Below the pieces are notes generated by a model. The model was not told where the DNA came from. It did not search any database and saw only the letters and a list, made by a program, of their open reading frames with translations. A stretch of 64,000 nucleotides of DNA. Source: Podospora bellae-mahoneyi (lineage: Eukaryota > Ascomycota > Sordariomycetes > Sordariales > Podosporaceae). Below are positions 10,686 through 21,685 of this stretch, in pieces (position 1 is the stretch's first letter; every line of letters begins with the position of its first letter). The stretch spans positions 620,001 to 684,000 of the forward strand of contig NC_085883.1 of assembly GCF_035222275.1 (NCBI RefSeq), written 5' to 3'. A program made the position numbers and the translations under genes.

Positions 10686-11336
10686 ATGAAGCTTTCATTT
10701 TCTCTTCTACTTCCTTTGCTCGTGATAGCCCAGGAGACAACCCTGGGAACAGGAGCGCATTTCCGGCTGACAAGATACTCAGGCACTGGCTCCCCGGAAG
10801 GCTCAAGCAACATAACAATCTCAGAAACAGGTGAGTGGATCACTATTACCTACAGCCAATTCCGAACCTACCTTGGGCCAGACTATGCTGGAGCGGAGAG
10901 GGGCTTGACCTGTCATGTTTATCTCGCTATCATTGCCCCGAGCGTCGACCATCTCCCTCAAGGGGTTCAAGGGGTGCAGCACACGCTTGCGGACAGCGTA
11001 TATGAGCGATACTACACTCAGCTCGATGATGGAGTGACAGCTCTTCACCACAGCACATACTACACCCATGATTTGGGCCCCTTCAACGTGGTCGCGACGG
11101 CAACATTCGATGGTGGTGAGACGTGGAAAGCACCCGGCAAATCGTACAACGAGACCAGGGAGATCTCTCGCAGCTCCCTGGAGTGTAGCCGTTGTGTCCA
11201 ACCAGGTGCTAGAATGGCGGTATTCTATGCCCACGATCAAATCACCATGAGCAGCTCAAATCCAGAAGCCCGTGGCGTTTCGGTTGCGGGCGACACGGCC
11301 GACTTGTTGTATACGCGCCGTATCAGAGTCCTGTAA
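10686..11336 (+). CDS. DUF4360 secreted protein
   Basis: Single-exon frame of 216 residues with a signal peptide (MKLSFSLLLPLLVIAQ). It resembles DUF4360 (PF14273) proteins, fungal extracellular proteins of unknown role: SPEGSSNITIS near residue 38, an ITITYSQF strand, a GLTCHVYLAI segment, then YYTQLDDGVTALHHSTYY, which matches the conserved YAQLD.GVTA...YY block, and a two-cysteine SSLECSRC near the end. The C-terminal stretch (PEARGVSVAGD) resembles the usual closing strands less closely. The family is usually about 200-230 residues, so the gene looks complete. Family call rests on pattern memory, not a search. Confidence 0.65.
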   Translation: MKLSFSLLLPLLVIAQETTLGTGAHFRLTRYSGTGSPEGSSNITISETGEWITITYSQFRTYLGPDYAGAERGLTCHVYLAIIAPSVDHLPQGVQGVQHTLADSVYERYYTQLDDGVTALHHSTYYTHDLGPFNVVATATFDGGETWKAPGKSYNETREISRSSLECSRCVQPGARMAVFYAHDQITMSSSNPEARGVSVAGDTADLLYTRRIRVL

Positions 11337-11937
11337 GTGGAAAGATTAAATTTGCAGTGAGATTGGGAGAAAACCATGCATGCTAATTCGGAATATCATA
11401 TGGTAAATGGCGAGCGTGTACTCCGTAAGCCACATCTTTGAGGAAATTCGGAAGTGGTCCGGAAAAGCGCTAGTCCACAGTCGGGAGGTGCGGCTATGAT
11501 TCCGAGGAGGGTGGTGGGGTGATTGCCGTTTCTTGGCTCTGCCACCAACTTGGAATCCGGGACCAACGACAGATAGGACAAAATGCACTATGTTCTTGCC
11601 ATTAAAACCTATCTATTCTTTCGCTGTCATTGAAGTAGAATCCCCTTCCTTGCCAGCAATAATAATCGATTTTAAATCCTTTGAAGGCCACGATTTCACC
11701 CCACGGATAAATCGGCCATGATGCTCAGCTTCGCATTTCCAGTCTGGTGTCGCACAACGGTGCGAGAATGCAGCTTGCTATGCAACCCCATTGTATTGGG
11801 CGACGGCCATGCTGCCTTTTCGACCGGGGGTCGAGCCTTGCCAACCTGCGCAAACATGTTTAATATCTACTGCCTGGTCGCGCTTTCGAGCTGAACGTGT
11901 TCATCATCCCCAATAAAATCTTCCCGTCAACGACTCG
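11337..11937. other. Intergenic
   Basis: No gene seen. The last 100 bases are CT-rich and probably form the leader of the CorA-like gene. Confidence 0.5.
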
Positions 11938-14900
11938 ATGATGGAGAGCGAACAACCGATAGACTTGGAATGGCTTGCTGACTTGTCCAAAGGTAAGTAC
12001 ATACCATATACTCCAATATTCCATCTAATGTTTAACACACATATCAGGTCAATCATTTACAACCTTTGGACAATCCCAGTCTGCAAAGACTTTCGATTTC
12101 GGAGACGATGGCTTTACTGCTTCTCTGTCAGAAGGGAACGAGCTGCTCCAACTCACTCGGCCAGACCCTACTTGTGGTCTCATTTTCGTCAGAGGAAACT
12201 ATCCTGACAGCGCAGCCTCCATGCTAGCCCGAGCTCAAAACCAGCAGCTGCATGAGGCTCAGAGCAACGACACCTTTGGAACCAATCTGGTTCCAGAGAG
12301 TCCCGAGACGCCATCTTCGCCCTGGGCCGTGAGTGCCGCAGACCGAAAAAGTCAGGGATGGGTCAACTTTCGTTGGCCTTACACCCAATATGTGCTTTTC
12401 CATTTGGATGCTGCCAAGGGTTTCAATCGTGAGATTGGAAGCTGGGACACCATATCATTTGTCAAAGACAAAATCTTCTTTCAGATTCACCGTCTGAGTT
12501 TGGGGGTTGGCAGTTCAGCCACCAGTGATGGCCACCAAGATGACGTGGCACGCGCGAGGTTCAAAAGAGGAGGACCAGTTCGATTCGGGTGCCCATGTTC
12601 TCAGAATGATATTCATCGACAAGTTGACACATATACCATCACGAACAATGCCAACATTGTGTCCTGCAGAAGCAGCAACTATCGCACAAGAATCGAAATG
12701 ACATTTTCGGTCAATGGCATACTCCAACCTCCTACCTTCCTCAACCCCTGCGACACAGCTGCAGACGTTGAATGGGTTGACATGACGAGTGAGGTCGAAG
12801 TTGACATTCGAGTTGGAGAGCCCACATATGTTGTGTCAACCTACGCCATACGTACTGAGGATGGGGTTGAGCACGACCCTTCGCTTCCGGCCGACCTCGC
12901 AGACTATCTGGGCGTCAGCCGTGGGTCGGTTAACATGACCGACAGACTCTTCACAAGCCTATGCGCAGCGAACTACGAAGCGATTGAAGCGGTGGAATTT
13001 TGCGTCATCGGCAGGGGCGTGGAACAGATACTGGGTGTCACATCAGTTCCTACCTCGAGTTCGCATCCCACGAGCCCAAGTTTCTCACATGAACTAGGAG
13101 AAAAAGCTCTGATAGGGAATATCATGACATGTCAGTTTGTCGACGTGGAAAGCGCCTTGTATCTCAACCCAATCCTTCTGATTTACTCGATATCCAGACT
13201 AACACCGTTTTAGTTATCAAATACGGCTTCTCGCCAAACTGCATAGATTCATTAACTCTAGAGACTTGAAAAGGGATTTCTTGAACCAGTATCTGGAGCT
13301 GGAAAAGATCCGGCAGGCCTACCTTGACAAGCTCACAGCTGCCATTCAGGGTGCACTTGCCTGGTTGTTCGCCACAGATCTCAAGCCAGGGAGACTCCTT
13401 CTCGCAGTCCACAGTGAGCCCTCCAATATTTCTGACGGCCCAGTTTTTGAACGGTTCAAAAGATGCGCTGGGAAACGATTCGCCTTCAGCTGGGCCACGA
13501 CATACAACCGTGGCTGCTATGCCACCATGGCCGCCTGGTACGCCTATAGGGCATGTCCTTCTGCATTTCATACAAGGTTCATCAGCGAGATCATCATCCC
13601 CAGGTTACCTGTAGCATACCACCTCGGCATGGAGCGGGCAAATCGCGATAAGCAACCGACTCCCAAAAGCAATGTGCTGCAATGGCTACATCTCAGCTCT
13701 ATCTTGCTGCTCTATGACGAACTGGGTTGTGCGGAATACGATCTCGACCTTGATGTTGACGAGGTAAGAGAGACCCAAGAAAGAGCTGAAAAAAATGTCT
13801 CGCGTCTCAAAACCAACCAGCACGGTGGATGGAAAGCACACCATGACGAGCTTGACAGGGCTCTCCTCCTGGCCGAGGAGATGCAGCTGGACCGATTGAC
13901 GCACAGCAGCCGGTCCTACAATTTAGCGGTTTCTCGAGCCAAACAAACCAGGCAAAGGATCCGCGACCGCAAACGGACGGCAAAATTCTTGCCCGGACCA
14001 AAGCCGTGGATGGCTATAAGAGGACTTGGCAACGGGCCATGGGAGCTACACAGCACCAACCACGAAGCATACCTGAGAGTCGCCGATATCACCAACGTCC
14101 CATCTGCCCGAGACAGGCTGTTTGAATTTCTGTTGTCGGATTACTCCTTCATGACCTCTTGGGACTGGGCAGATGGCAACATGGTAGGCCGATGGTGGGA
14201 CATCCAGCCTATCGCGATGATATGCGCCACCTTGCTGGATTTGAAATATGAAGGTATCTCCAACTCTGAGAAGCCGTTTTCCAACGGGTTAGCTGATCTG
14301 TTGACACTTTGCTAGGGAAGCTGCAGGCTGCACAAGCCAAGAAACCAGTCGGGGATGATGAGCACCCTCAGTCTCTCGACCGCCGAACGGATACACTCAG
14401 ATCCGACGATCTAAACAGCAGCGAGATTTTGCCACCACAGCCCAAAATATCCGGCGAGATTGTTAACATGGAAGCCATGTTATTCAAGCTTTTTCAGTTG
14501 GTGGAGGAGTCCCGTGGAAGTGAAATGGCCAAGTCTTTTGACTGGATATCGCAACGACCACCAAACCCTTGCTTTCCTGTAAGCTTCCCCATGTCTACCT
14601 CCCTCCCTTGTTTTTATCGTCTGAGGAGCTGCGAGTTGTCAATGAGTTCATATGCACATTGTTATTCTTGAAATATCGTGGCGTTTGATTTTTTGTTTTT
14701 TTTGGTTTACATTCTCACATTCCCTCTCATACTCTAGGGCTGGTATACCTTACCTCGTTCACCACCTTCCCCGCCAACAACACAACTTCCACTCGTTACC
14801 CTGATACCGGAGCTAAAGGCTTATCTTCCTGGCCATGGGCCCGAATTGTCATCCATTCAAAAAGTAGTGACCGACACGATGACCTCTGATGACGACTGTG

Positions 14901-16682
14901 TAGCCTTGCGTATGATTTGTTTGTGGGATATCACCCATGGGTCTCCGTTGGATTTCAGCTTCCAAGTCAAACCCGTCACCTGGACAACTATCCCCAGGTC
15001 AACCTATACATCTCGGGACAGATCCTTGAAACAGCGTCTAAACAGTCGTGTAAGCTCTTTTCGCCTCGCCCAGCTCAGATTGCAAGCAGACACGGCTAAT
15101 CATGTGCTATTCGAGGGATCTCAGCTCGTCGATCTAGGAATAAGGCACAGAATCCTGTAGGACCCCGCACCTTAAGGATCATGTAGTCAAGATGGTTGCT
15201 AATCTCCCTAGTCTATTCCCAATACTTACACTTTTTAACGCAGCTGGACTCTGCTATCTCTGGCACGATGCCGCGGCTTTTCACTTGAGAGATCACTTTG
15301 GCTCAGTGTCACGGTTCACTGACAGTAAGAAGGGACCGACGGGGTGGATTACAAGCATTAATATCTCGCAGTACGTTGATTCCCCTTGGGGTTTGGCTGT
15401 CGTACTCGTGTCACTAATAACAGGGCAAAGCTGGACTCTTCGGTCTCAGGCTGAAGTGAAGGAAGATCCGTATCGTGAACGACACCGCCAGCACGGCAAC
15501 TTCCCACCTGACAACATTGCTGAGCTCGGGGCTGGTATCGACACAAAATACATGGTCGAAGAAAGATCATCGTCCATAATCTTTACGGGACATCCTTCTG
15601 GTCGTCTGTGGGTCTGCTCGATCATCTCACCTACGGTCAAATGGAATTATCTCGAAAGTCTCATCTCCAATTACACCCAACCACTCCTAACCAACTTTGT
15701 TCATCAGCCATCGACCGCAAGGTGTCTGGTGTTCCTGATGTTCCTAGGACATCTCTGCGAGACGTTGGCGGATGAGTATGAGAAGCTTCTCTTGCAACTC
15801 GATGGCATAATCGAAATCAGGGTGCGTTGTTGAGTCAAGCGGGGCTTTTTATGTGGAATCGGCTGACAAGGATGAACCTGCAGGACCGTACGCTGTTTGA
15901 AGGCCCCGAAGACTGGTGGGGAACGGCGGAAGCAATCAACAAGCTCAAAAAGATGCTCTGGGGTTGGGACGCACTCAGAATCTTTAATGACAAGCTTTCC
16001 GCCTCTTTGACACAAATCCAGAGGGCACACGACACCATGGATAATATTATCAAGCAGGTATGATCTGACCGCATTCGCACTCTAGGACCGTAGAGTAATA
16101 ACATTAGGTCAGGAGACATCGTATCAAGATGCAGAACTTGTTCAAGAGGCGAATACCGTCGTGGATGAGTTTCGAAAACGCCATGGCTTGCTTATTGACG
16201 TCCATGACAAGACGCAGTTGAAGATCAAACAGGTCACCGGTCTACGCGACGGCATCTCCACCATCACCAATGTGGTTGACGCCCAAACCGCCTTGGAGGA
16301 CAACAAGACGACGATACAGCAAGGGAACAACATCAGGACCCTGACCTATATCACGATTGGCTATTTACCGCTTGGATTTGTCACGGTAAGCGTTGACAAT
16401 GCTTCCCAAAGGCCTCACTAATAACACATACAGGGTCTGTATTCTGTACAACATGGCACCTTCATGAACTCTGCCACAGACTGGCAGTTTGGCGTCATGA
16501 TTGTTTTGTTCTCCCTTGGCACCTGGATACTCGCGTACGCCCTCGAAAAAGCACTTGTGCGCGTCGACTGGAACCTCATCAGGGGACACTTTGACCTGAA
16601 TCAACTGCGATGGGCGTTCAAGTGGCCCGCCAAACCCACTCGAGATGGCGGTCAGGATCAAGGTCCGTCTGGTCTGGCATGA
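11938..16682 (+). CDS. Long multi-exon protein with C-terminal CorA-like membrane domain
   Basis: Exons read by eye: 11938-11992, 12048-13134, about 13214-14253, 14316-14578, 14738-about 14900, several less certain exons to about 16060, then about 16112-16385 and about 16434-16682. The product would exceed 1,300 residues. The N-terminal half has no recognised domain; it includes LQLTRPDPTCGLIFVRG and a charged helical stretch around 13760-13990. The C-terminal third has the layout of fungal CorA-like proteins: FLMFLGHLCETLADEYEKL, a helical region with EDWWGTAEAINKLKKMLWG and ALRIFNDKLSASLTQIQ, QQGNNIRTLTYITIGYLPLG in the first membrane helix and a second helix in WQFGVMIVLFSLGTWILAY. The GMN filter motif of true CorA magnesium channels is not seen between the helices, so ion transport is doubtful. 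Such proteins often occur near HET genes. Splicing between 14.9 and 15.9 kb is unresolved; it may be two genes or carry a lesion. Confidence 0.6.
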
Positions 16683-17488
16683 AGCAACAAGATCTCCCAA
16701 GAAAACTTCCCGAGTTGGCAGCTGATGGGAGGTTGAGGAAAGGGCCTTTGTCACTGCACAAACAGGAGTGAAGATCGCAATGCATGGAATGCTGCGCTGC
16801 AGCAGGAGAAGCAACTGAGCTTGGTAGCGGCTCCGCCGAAGGGGGACATGCACAAAAGCATGTGGATCACCGCTTGGCGGGTCTCTCTCCACTCGCACAT
16901 GAAAGACTTATCCGAAGGCAGGATTGAAAGTGGGGAACTGGTTCACAACGCTCCGCCCGAGTGGATGTCAAACAGGGGGGCCGGGCCAAACATTCCCGCC
17001 GTTATCGACCGAACACATTCAGACTCGGCCAGGCGGCCCACTGCTTGGCCCCTGAAGCTAGCAAAAACGATGATCGACCTTCCTGGCGGAAACAGCGAGC
17101 ATATAGCGTGCATGGCAGTTTTATGGGAGTGGAGACGGCAAAAATCACCCTTGGCCTTTTCCGCGCGCTTTCAAGAGTGCGCCACCGGCCAGCAACCATG
17201 TCTACTCGGTTCCCGCGATCCGACCTCCCTCGCTCGTCAAGTGAACCTCCAACATCACCTCACCACCCCTTTCGTCCCAGCGTGCCAGCCTGTGAGGGTT
17301 GACACGGTACCTCACCCCCTCCTCCAACCAGCTATTAGGCAGGACAGGCCAGGGGACATGGGCAAGCTGGTGGCATTTTGACTAAACAAATCTGAAATTT
17401 CCCTCCACCTTCTTCAACCAACAACAGATATTCCCATATCTCACCACACTCGTTTCTGTCCTTCGCAGCCAATTTGCACATATACGCC
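16683..17488. other. Intergenic
   Basis: A long open stretch at about 16821-17381 lacks an ATG in good context and has no family features, so it is not called. Probably promoter and leader of the receptor-like gene. Confidence 0.5.
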
Positions 17489-18780
17489 ATGACCGATGTA
17501 CCAAATCGTGGCCCGGCACTGCTGGCCGTTAACACGACGGGTGCTGTCCTCGCCGGCATCACTTGCCTGCTACGATGCTTTGTTCGAACCAGAGTTGTGA
17601 AAGGGTTTGGGCTGGATGACTGGTTGATGGCGGCTTCAACGGTACGGACATTTTTTTGGCTCCCCAGACAAAAAAGCAACGACAGAATCGCTCGGCTAAC
17701 CCTTGACCATTTTGATTGTGTCACGCATAGGGTGCATACATCGCTTTCTGCTGCTTTTCCAACGTGGGGGTCGCTCATGGCACAGGGAAACACAAGTCGG
17801 ATGTCGACCCAGAGAATTACAAGATTGCAATGAACCGGTAATGCGCGAAACTGTCTGGCGTGACAGGATGTTTGTTTGGCTGATTGTTGACTCTCAGATG
17901 GTACTACTGCTACCTCCTCTACGCCTGGTCCATGATTCTCGTCAAGCTCTCCATCGGCTACTTTTTGCTCCGAGTCACCATCACTCGCCTTCACAAATGG
18001 ATCATTTACGCCGCGGGCGCCATCACGTGCGTCAGCTGCCTAACGTTTTTCTTCCTCGCCATGTTCCAGTGCTACCCGATTAGTTTTTTTTGGAACAAGG
18101 CCCAGGACGGCAGATGCATCAACATGAACATCCTGACGGCGTTGGGTATCCTCTATTCGATCTTCTCCGTCATCACCGATCTGACGTACGCCCTGCTGCC
18201 CGCGTGGGTGGTGGCTCAGCTCAACATGGAAAAAAAGTCGAAAGTGGCGGTAATTGGTCTGATGGGGATGGGATGCGTGGCCAGCGCGGCGGTTATTGTT
18301 CGTGGGCCGTATCTTCGACACATGGGGAGTGAGGATTTCTTGTGGGATACGGCGCCGATTGCGATTTGGTCGTCTGTCGAAGCTGCGCTTGCTATCACGG
18401 CTGGGTGCCTTGCTTGTTTGCAGCCTCTCGTCAAGATGATTGGTGTGAGGCTTGGTCTCGCGGCTTTCACGACGGCCTCCAAATCTGGGGGGCGGGGGAG
18501 CAACCTCAAGATGACGGGCGATATCTCGGTGAGGCGATCTTTTACCCGACGAACCGATTTGTTTTCGAGCGCCAACTATCGTGAGCAGCAGGCGGCTGGG
18601 GAGCTGAAGCTTCAGCCGGGGTTGTCGGGGTACACGGCCAAGTGCTACGGCAACACGAGCGAGGAGGAGTTGAGGCCGGTGACAAAGGATACGGATGCAA
18701 CGCTGAGGGGGGATAGGGACAATGAGAGCAAGGAGAGCATGAATGGGGTTGAGAAGGCGAGGGAGAGGGAGTCAGTATGA
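17489..18780 (+). CDS. Pth11-like rhodopsin-fold membrane protein
   Basis: Three exons (17489-17641, 17731-17837, 17898-18780) give about 380 residues. The pattern is that of the fungal rhodopsin/Pth11-like family (PF20684): helix 1 with GAVLAGITCLLRCFVRT, then GLDDWLMAAS, HGTGKHKSDV, WYYCYLLYAWSMILVKLSI, an ITRLHKWIIY turn, FFLAMFQCYPISFFW with WNKAQDGRCINMN, a TDLTYALLPAWVV helix, KKSKVAVIGLMGMG, and a final helix near AIWSSVEAALAITAGCLACL. Seven helices are expected. A hydrophilic cytoplasmic tail of about 100 residues follows. Members resemble Pth11, a receptor-like protein needed for surface sensing in Magnaporthe, but lack the CFEM domain of Pth11. Ligand and signalling partner are unknown. 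It is one of three such genes in this window. Confidence 0.88.
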
Positions 18781-19325
18781 TGATGACTGGCAATATGTTG
18801 GAGAAGTCTCTTTTATGTTTGCATAAAGAAAGTGTGATGACGACTTGGATACGGATGGATACCCCCTCAACACCCCCACACCCCAGAACACCCCATTTTC
18901 TGAGAAATTATCAGCGTTTCGATGGTCGGTTTTGGTGTTATTTTTTCTATTGGGCAAAATATTTATTGCATCATCATTGAGCTTTTTTGGGGGGGGCGTG
19001 ATGGAGAGTTCTTTTGTTTGTTTGGAAAAGCGAGGTACATTGTATAGATTTGGGTACACGCGTAGATATATATGCTAGCGATAGGTTTTGGTAAAATTTA
19101 ATTCGAATTTGAGCGATGAAATGAGATAGACTCTTGTTGAATGAGTGAATCCTCCGAAAATATTCCAGCTCTTTTTTTCCCTATAGAAATCCCCTCTATA
19201 AAGCAGCAGATCCGGACGAAGAGTTGTTTTATCCCATCCCCCACCTCACGACACAGCCACAGAGCCGCCAGGAAAGGGTGAGTTTACCGACAAGTCACGG
19301 CATGACTGTGGAGGTATGAATGGAA
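18781..19325. other. Intergenic between convergent genes
   Basis: AT-rich with G and T homopolymer runs near 18970-19000. 3' flanks of both neighbours; no gene seen. Confidence 0.5.
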
Positions 19326-19976
19326 CTACCACTTGGTGGTAACAGCCCTTCTGGTGGTGACGGCTGGCACGCTGGTGGCAATCCAGGTGGTTGTCACTCC
19401 GGGGATGTTGGTAGCAGTCCACGTCACGGTCACGCCCGGAGCAGACAACGTGCTGGCTGTCACTGTACCGCCCGGAACGGATAGGGTGCTTCCCACAAAG
19501 ATGGGGATTCCGGGGGCGCTCGCCGTGACTGTTCCGGGGACACCGGGAACTGCACATGCGGAGGTGCCAGGAACAACAGAAGTTGCAGTCACCGTGCCGG
19601 GGACACTGGTCGCGATCCTAGTGGCGGTTACGGTGCCGGGAGCGCTGGTAGCTGTGACAGTGCCCGGAACACTGGTGGCGACTCTAGTGGCGGTCACGGT
19701 GCCGGGAACGCTGGTGGTGACCCTCGTGGCGGTCACGGTGCCGGCAGCGCTGGTAGCTGTGACGGTGCCGGGAACACTAGTAGCTGTGACGGTGCCGCGG
19801 ACACTGGTGGCGCCCCTAGTGGCCGTCACGGTGCCGGGGGTACCAGGAAAGCCGACAGGAGTGCTGGTTGCGATGGGAAAGTTGATGGGGAAGCCGGTAC
19901 TGATGCCGATGGGGATGGCAGCTGCCGTTGCGGTCGAGGCGAGGCCTGCGAGGGTTGAGATGATGGAGAGCTTCAT
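19326..19976 (-). CDS. Secreted tandem-repeat protein rich in Thr, Val and Pro
   Basis: Single-exon frame of 216 residues. A signal peptide (MKLSIISTLAGLASTATAAA) is followed by tandem copies of a unit close to SVPGTVTAT, alternating with a longer form that adds RVATS. About nine recognisable units cover residues 45-150; later units decay to APGVTVTWTA and PGVTTTWIA. Only one cysteine is present in the mature part. No GPI-type hydrophobic tail is seen. Thr-rich short repeats of this sort are usually O-mannosylated and extended, as in wall or surface proteins; this is inference from composition. The repeat in the DNA makes copy-number change by slippage likely. A TATAAA box lies 104 bp upstream. 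Confidence 0.7.
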   Translation of the reverse strand: MKLSIISTLAGLASTATAAAIPIGISTGFPINFPIATSTPVGFPGTPGTVTATRGATSVRGTVTATSVPGTVTATSAAGTVTATRVTTSVPGTVTATRVATSVPGTVTATSAPGTVTATRIATSVPGTVTATSVVPGTSACAVPGVPGTVTASAPGIPIFVGSTLSVPGGTVTASTLSAPGVTVTWTATNIPGVTTTWIATSVPAVTTRRAVTTKW

Positions 19977-20014
19977 TGTCAGGGTAGTATGGAGGGCTTG
20001 TTGATATGAAGATT

Positions 20015-20037
20015 TGATGATGATGATGATGATGATG
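20015..20037. repeat. (TGA)n microsatellite
   Basis: About seven uninterrupted TGA units lie just upstream of the start of the secreted repeat protein, within its probable leader. Confidence 0.8.
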
Positions 20038-20079
20038 GTGAGGATGCTGTTTACTTTTGATTCGGGAGGGAATGATGAC

Positions 20080-20085
20080 TTTATA
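20080..20085 (-). promoter_or_regulatory. TATA box of the repeat-protein gene
   Basis: TATAAA on the minus strand, 104 bp before the ATG at 19976, a usual distance for strongly expressed fungal genes. Confidence 0.5.
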
Positions 20086-20842
20086 GTACTTCACTTGACG
20101 AGAATAACCCCCTTCCGTCTTTCCTTGAATCACATCATATCACCTACCTAGGTACCTAACCAGCAACGAAGTCATATCGCCAAGTATCTCGCTGCATCTA
20201 AGATCCCTGAACAGCATATCATACCGCCGAATGTATAAACCCCGAACATGCTTACACTGGGGAGCCTGAAACAAAACAACATGGGAGGTGATTGGATAAT
20301 TGAAGATGGTGCATCTGTCCGCGTGCTATACAAGCCAAAAGGATCTTACCCTACCAAGTTTCTGTAAGGCAGATGGCTAGAAAAAAGTGGTATCGTTGAA
20401 AGAGATGCATGTCAAGTAGTTGATATTTGCTCACAAGGGACGCGCGGTGTGCAGATACGAGGGTGCATTGTGAGAAGGCAGGAATATGTCTGGAAGGAGG
20501 ATCGAGTGATCCGTCACCACTACAGGGGTGAGCTTATGGGTGCAGCAAGGCCAAGGCGGCTGTGGGCAGGGGAAGGGGAAAACATGGAGATTTCAGTCCT
20601 ACGGAGTATTTGAGAACTTTTGTTCGAAAAAGACACGGCTATAAGGTACAAGAACGTCGTGCTGGCATTCGGTGACGGAGATATTCACAAAAGTTCAAAG
20701 AGGGGTTGAAGCCGAGATGGACAGGAACTTGAATACAGCTAATAACAAACATCTTGAATGCACATCATCAACTCCTCATCAGTGCCAGTCAAAGCACAGC
20801 ATCTGTCCGTGAGAATAACATCCAGAGCCCTCCCAATTCCTC

Positions 20843-21346
20843 CTAGGCACCAGCCTTACCCTTGCCCTCCTCCTTCAACTCCCAAATCCTCCTATGCACC
20901 TCCACAAAAACCAACCCATCCAAAATCTCCGTCACCTCCGTAATCTTCTCCCCGTTTTCATTAAATTTCACAAACCATGAGACATCCAGCTTTACCTCCT
21001 CGTTCTCCCCATTCGCCAGGTGCAAATTGTCAACGTACACCGTCCTCGCGGCCCCAGTCATTGTCTCTGCGTCGACAACCAAATGCGTGATATCTACCGA
21101 TTTGGTCCCGATGAACCGGGATTCACTCGCGTATTGAGCCTCCCATGTCGCCACGTCAAAGGAAAAGTCTGGCGGTGCGCCTATGCTGGCGAGGAAAGAT
21201 GCGGGGGCGATGTAGCGGAGGCAGTCGGGGGAGAGCACGGAAGAGAGGAGGGAGGGGTTTTTCTGGATTGTTCCTTCGATGGGGCCGTGGAGGAAGGTTT
21301 TGAGGGTGAGGTGGAGGGTTTGGTGGAGGTTGGGGGTTGTTGCCAT
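20843..21346 (-). CDS. NTF2/SnoaL-like protein
   Basis: Single-exon frame of 167 residues without signal peptide or membrane helix. The order of elements fits the NTF2-like fold: an N-terminal helix (LHQTLHLTLKTFLHG), a short conserved SPDCLRYIAPASFL, then alternating strands with DITHLVVDAETMTGAARTV and VSWFVKFNENGEKITEVTEI, ending in EILDGLVFVEVHRR. This resembles fungal SnoaL-like proteins, which are small cone-shaped enzymes or ligand binders of mostly unknown substrate. A second, divergent member lies at 51257-51718. The last dozen residues are Lys/Glu/Gly-rich. The fold call is by pattern only. Confidence 0.6.
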   Translation of the reverse strand: MATTPNLHQTLHLTLKTFLHGPIEGTIQKNPSLLSSVLSPDCLRYIAPASFLASIGAPPDFSFDVATWEAQYASESRFIGTKSVDITHLVVDAETMTGAARTVYVDNLHLANGENEEVKLDVSWFVKFNENGEKITEVTEILDGLVFVEVHRRIWELKEEGKGKAGA

Positions 21347-21685
21347 TGTGGTGGATTGGGGGGGGGGGTGTTTATGGTGTCAACCAGGAAGAATGGCGGG
21401 CAAGGTCAACAAAGATCTGCTTTTACGGGAAATGTTGAGTTATATCATGCTCTTACCCCTCTTTCGAGGGTGAAAAGTGTCAACGTTCATGACGTGCCAT
21501 AGGTGCATGATGCTGCTGGTTGTTGGTGGTAGTTTGAATCTTACTGCTGTTTTGGGTGTGTGTGTGTCTTGGTGGAGTTGACAGAAGGGATGTGATTATT
21601 GTTAAGTATTCACAAGTCAAGGCACTTTGCTAGATAACTATAGACATATTTTGTTTCCTTCCCGACAGATAAACCGACACATAAA
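21347..21685. other. Intergenic
   Basis: Holds a run of about 11 G near 21358-21368 and a TGTG-rich patch near 21555. No gene seen. Confidence 0.5.

Larger units (their letters stand above)
19977..20842. other. Intergenic
   Basis: Contains the promoter of the repeat protein on its left, including a (TGA)n run and a TATA box, and a TACCTAGGTACC palindrome-like patch near 20145-20157. No gene seen in the rest. Confidence 0.5.

Noticed and set aside
16821-17381. Open plus-strand stretch of about 186 codons
   Set aside because: It begins at TTG with no good ATG, has no domain features and sits where the promoter and leader of the receptor-like gene are expected.
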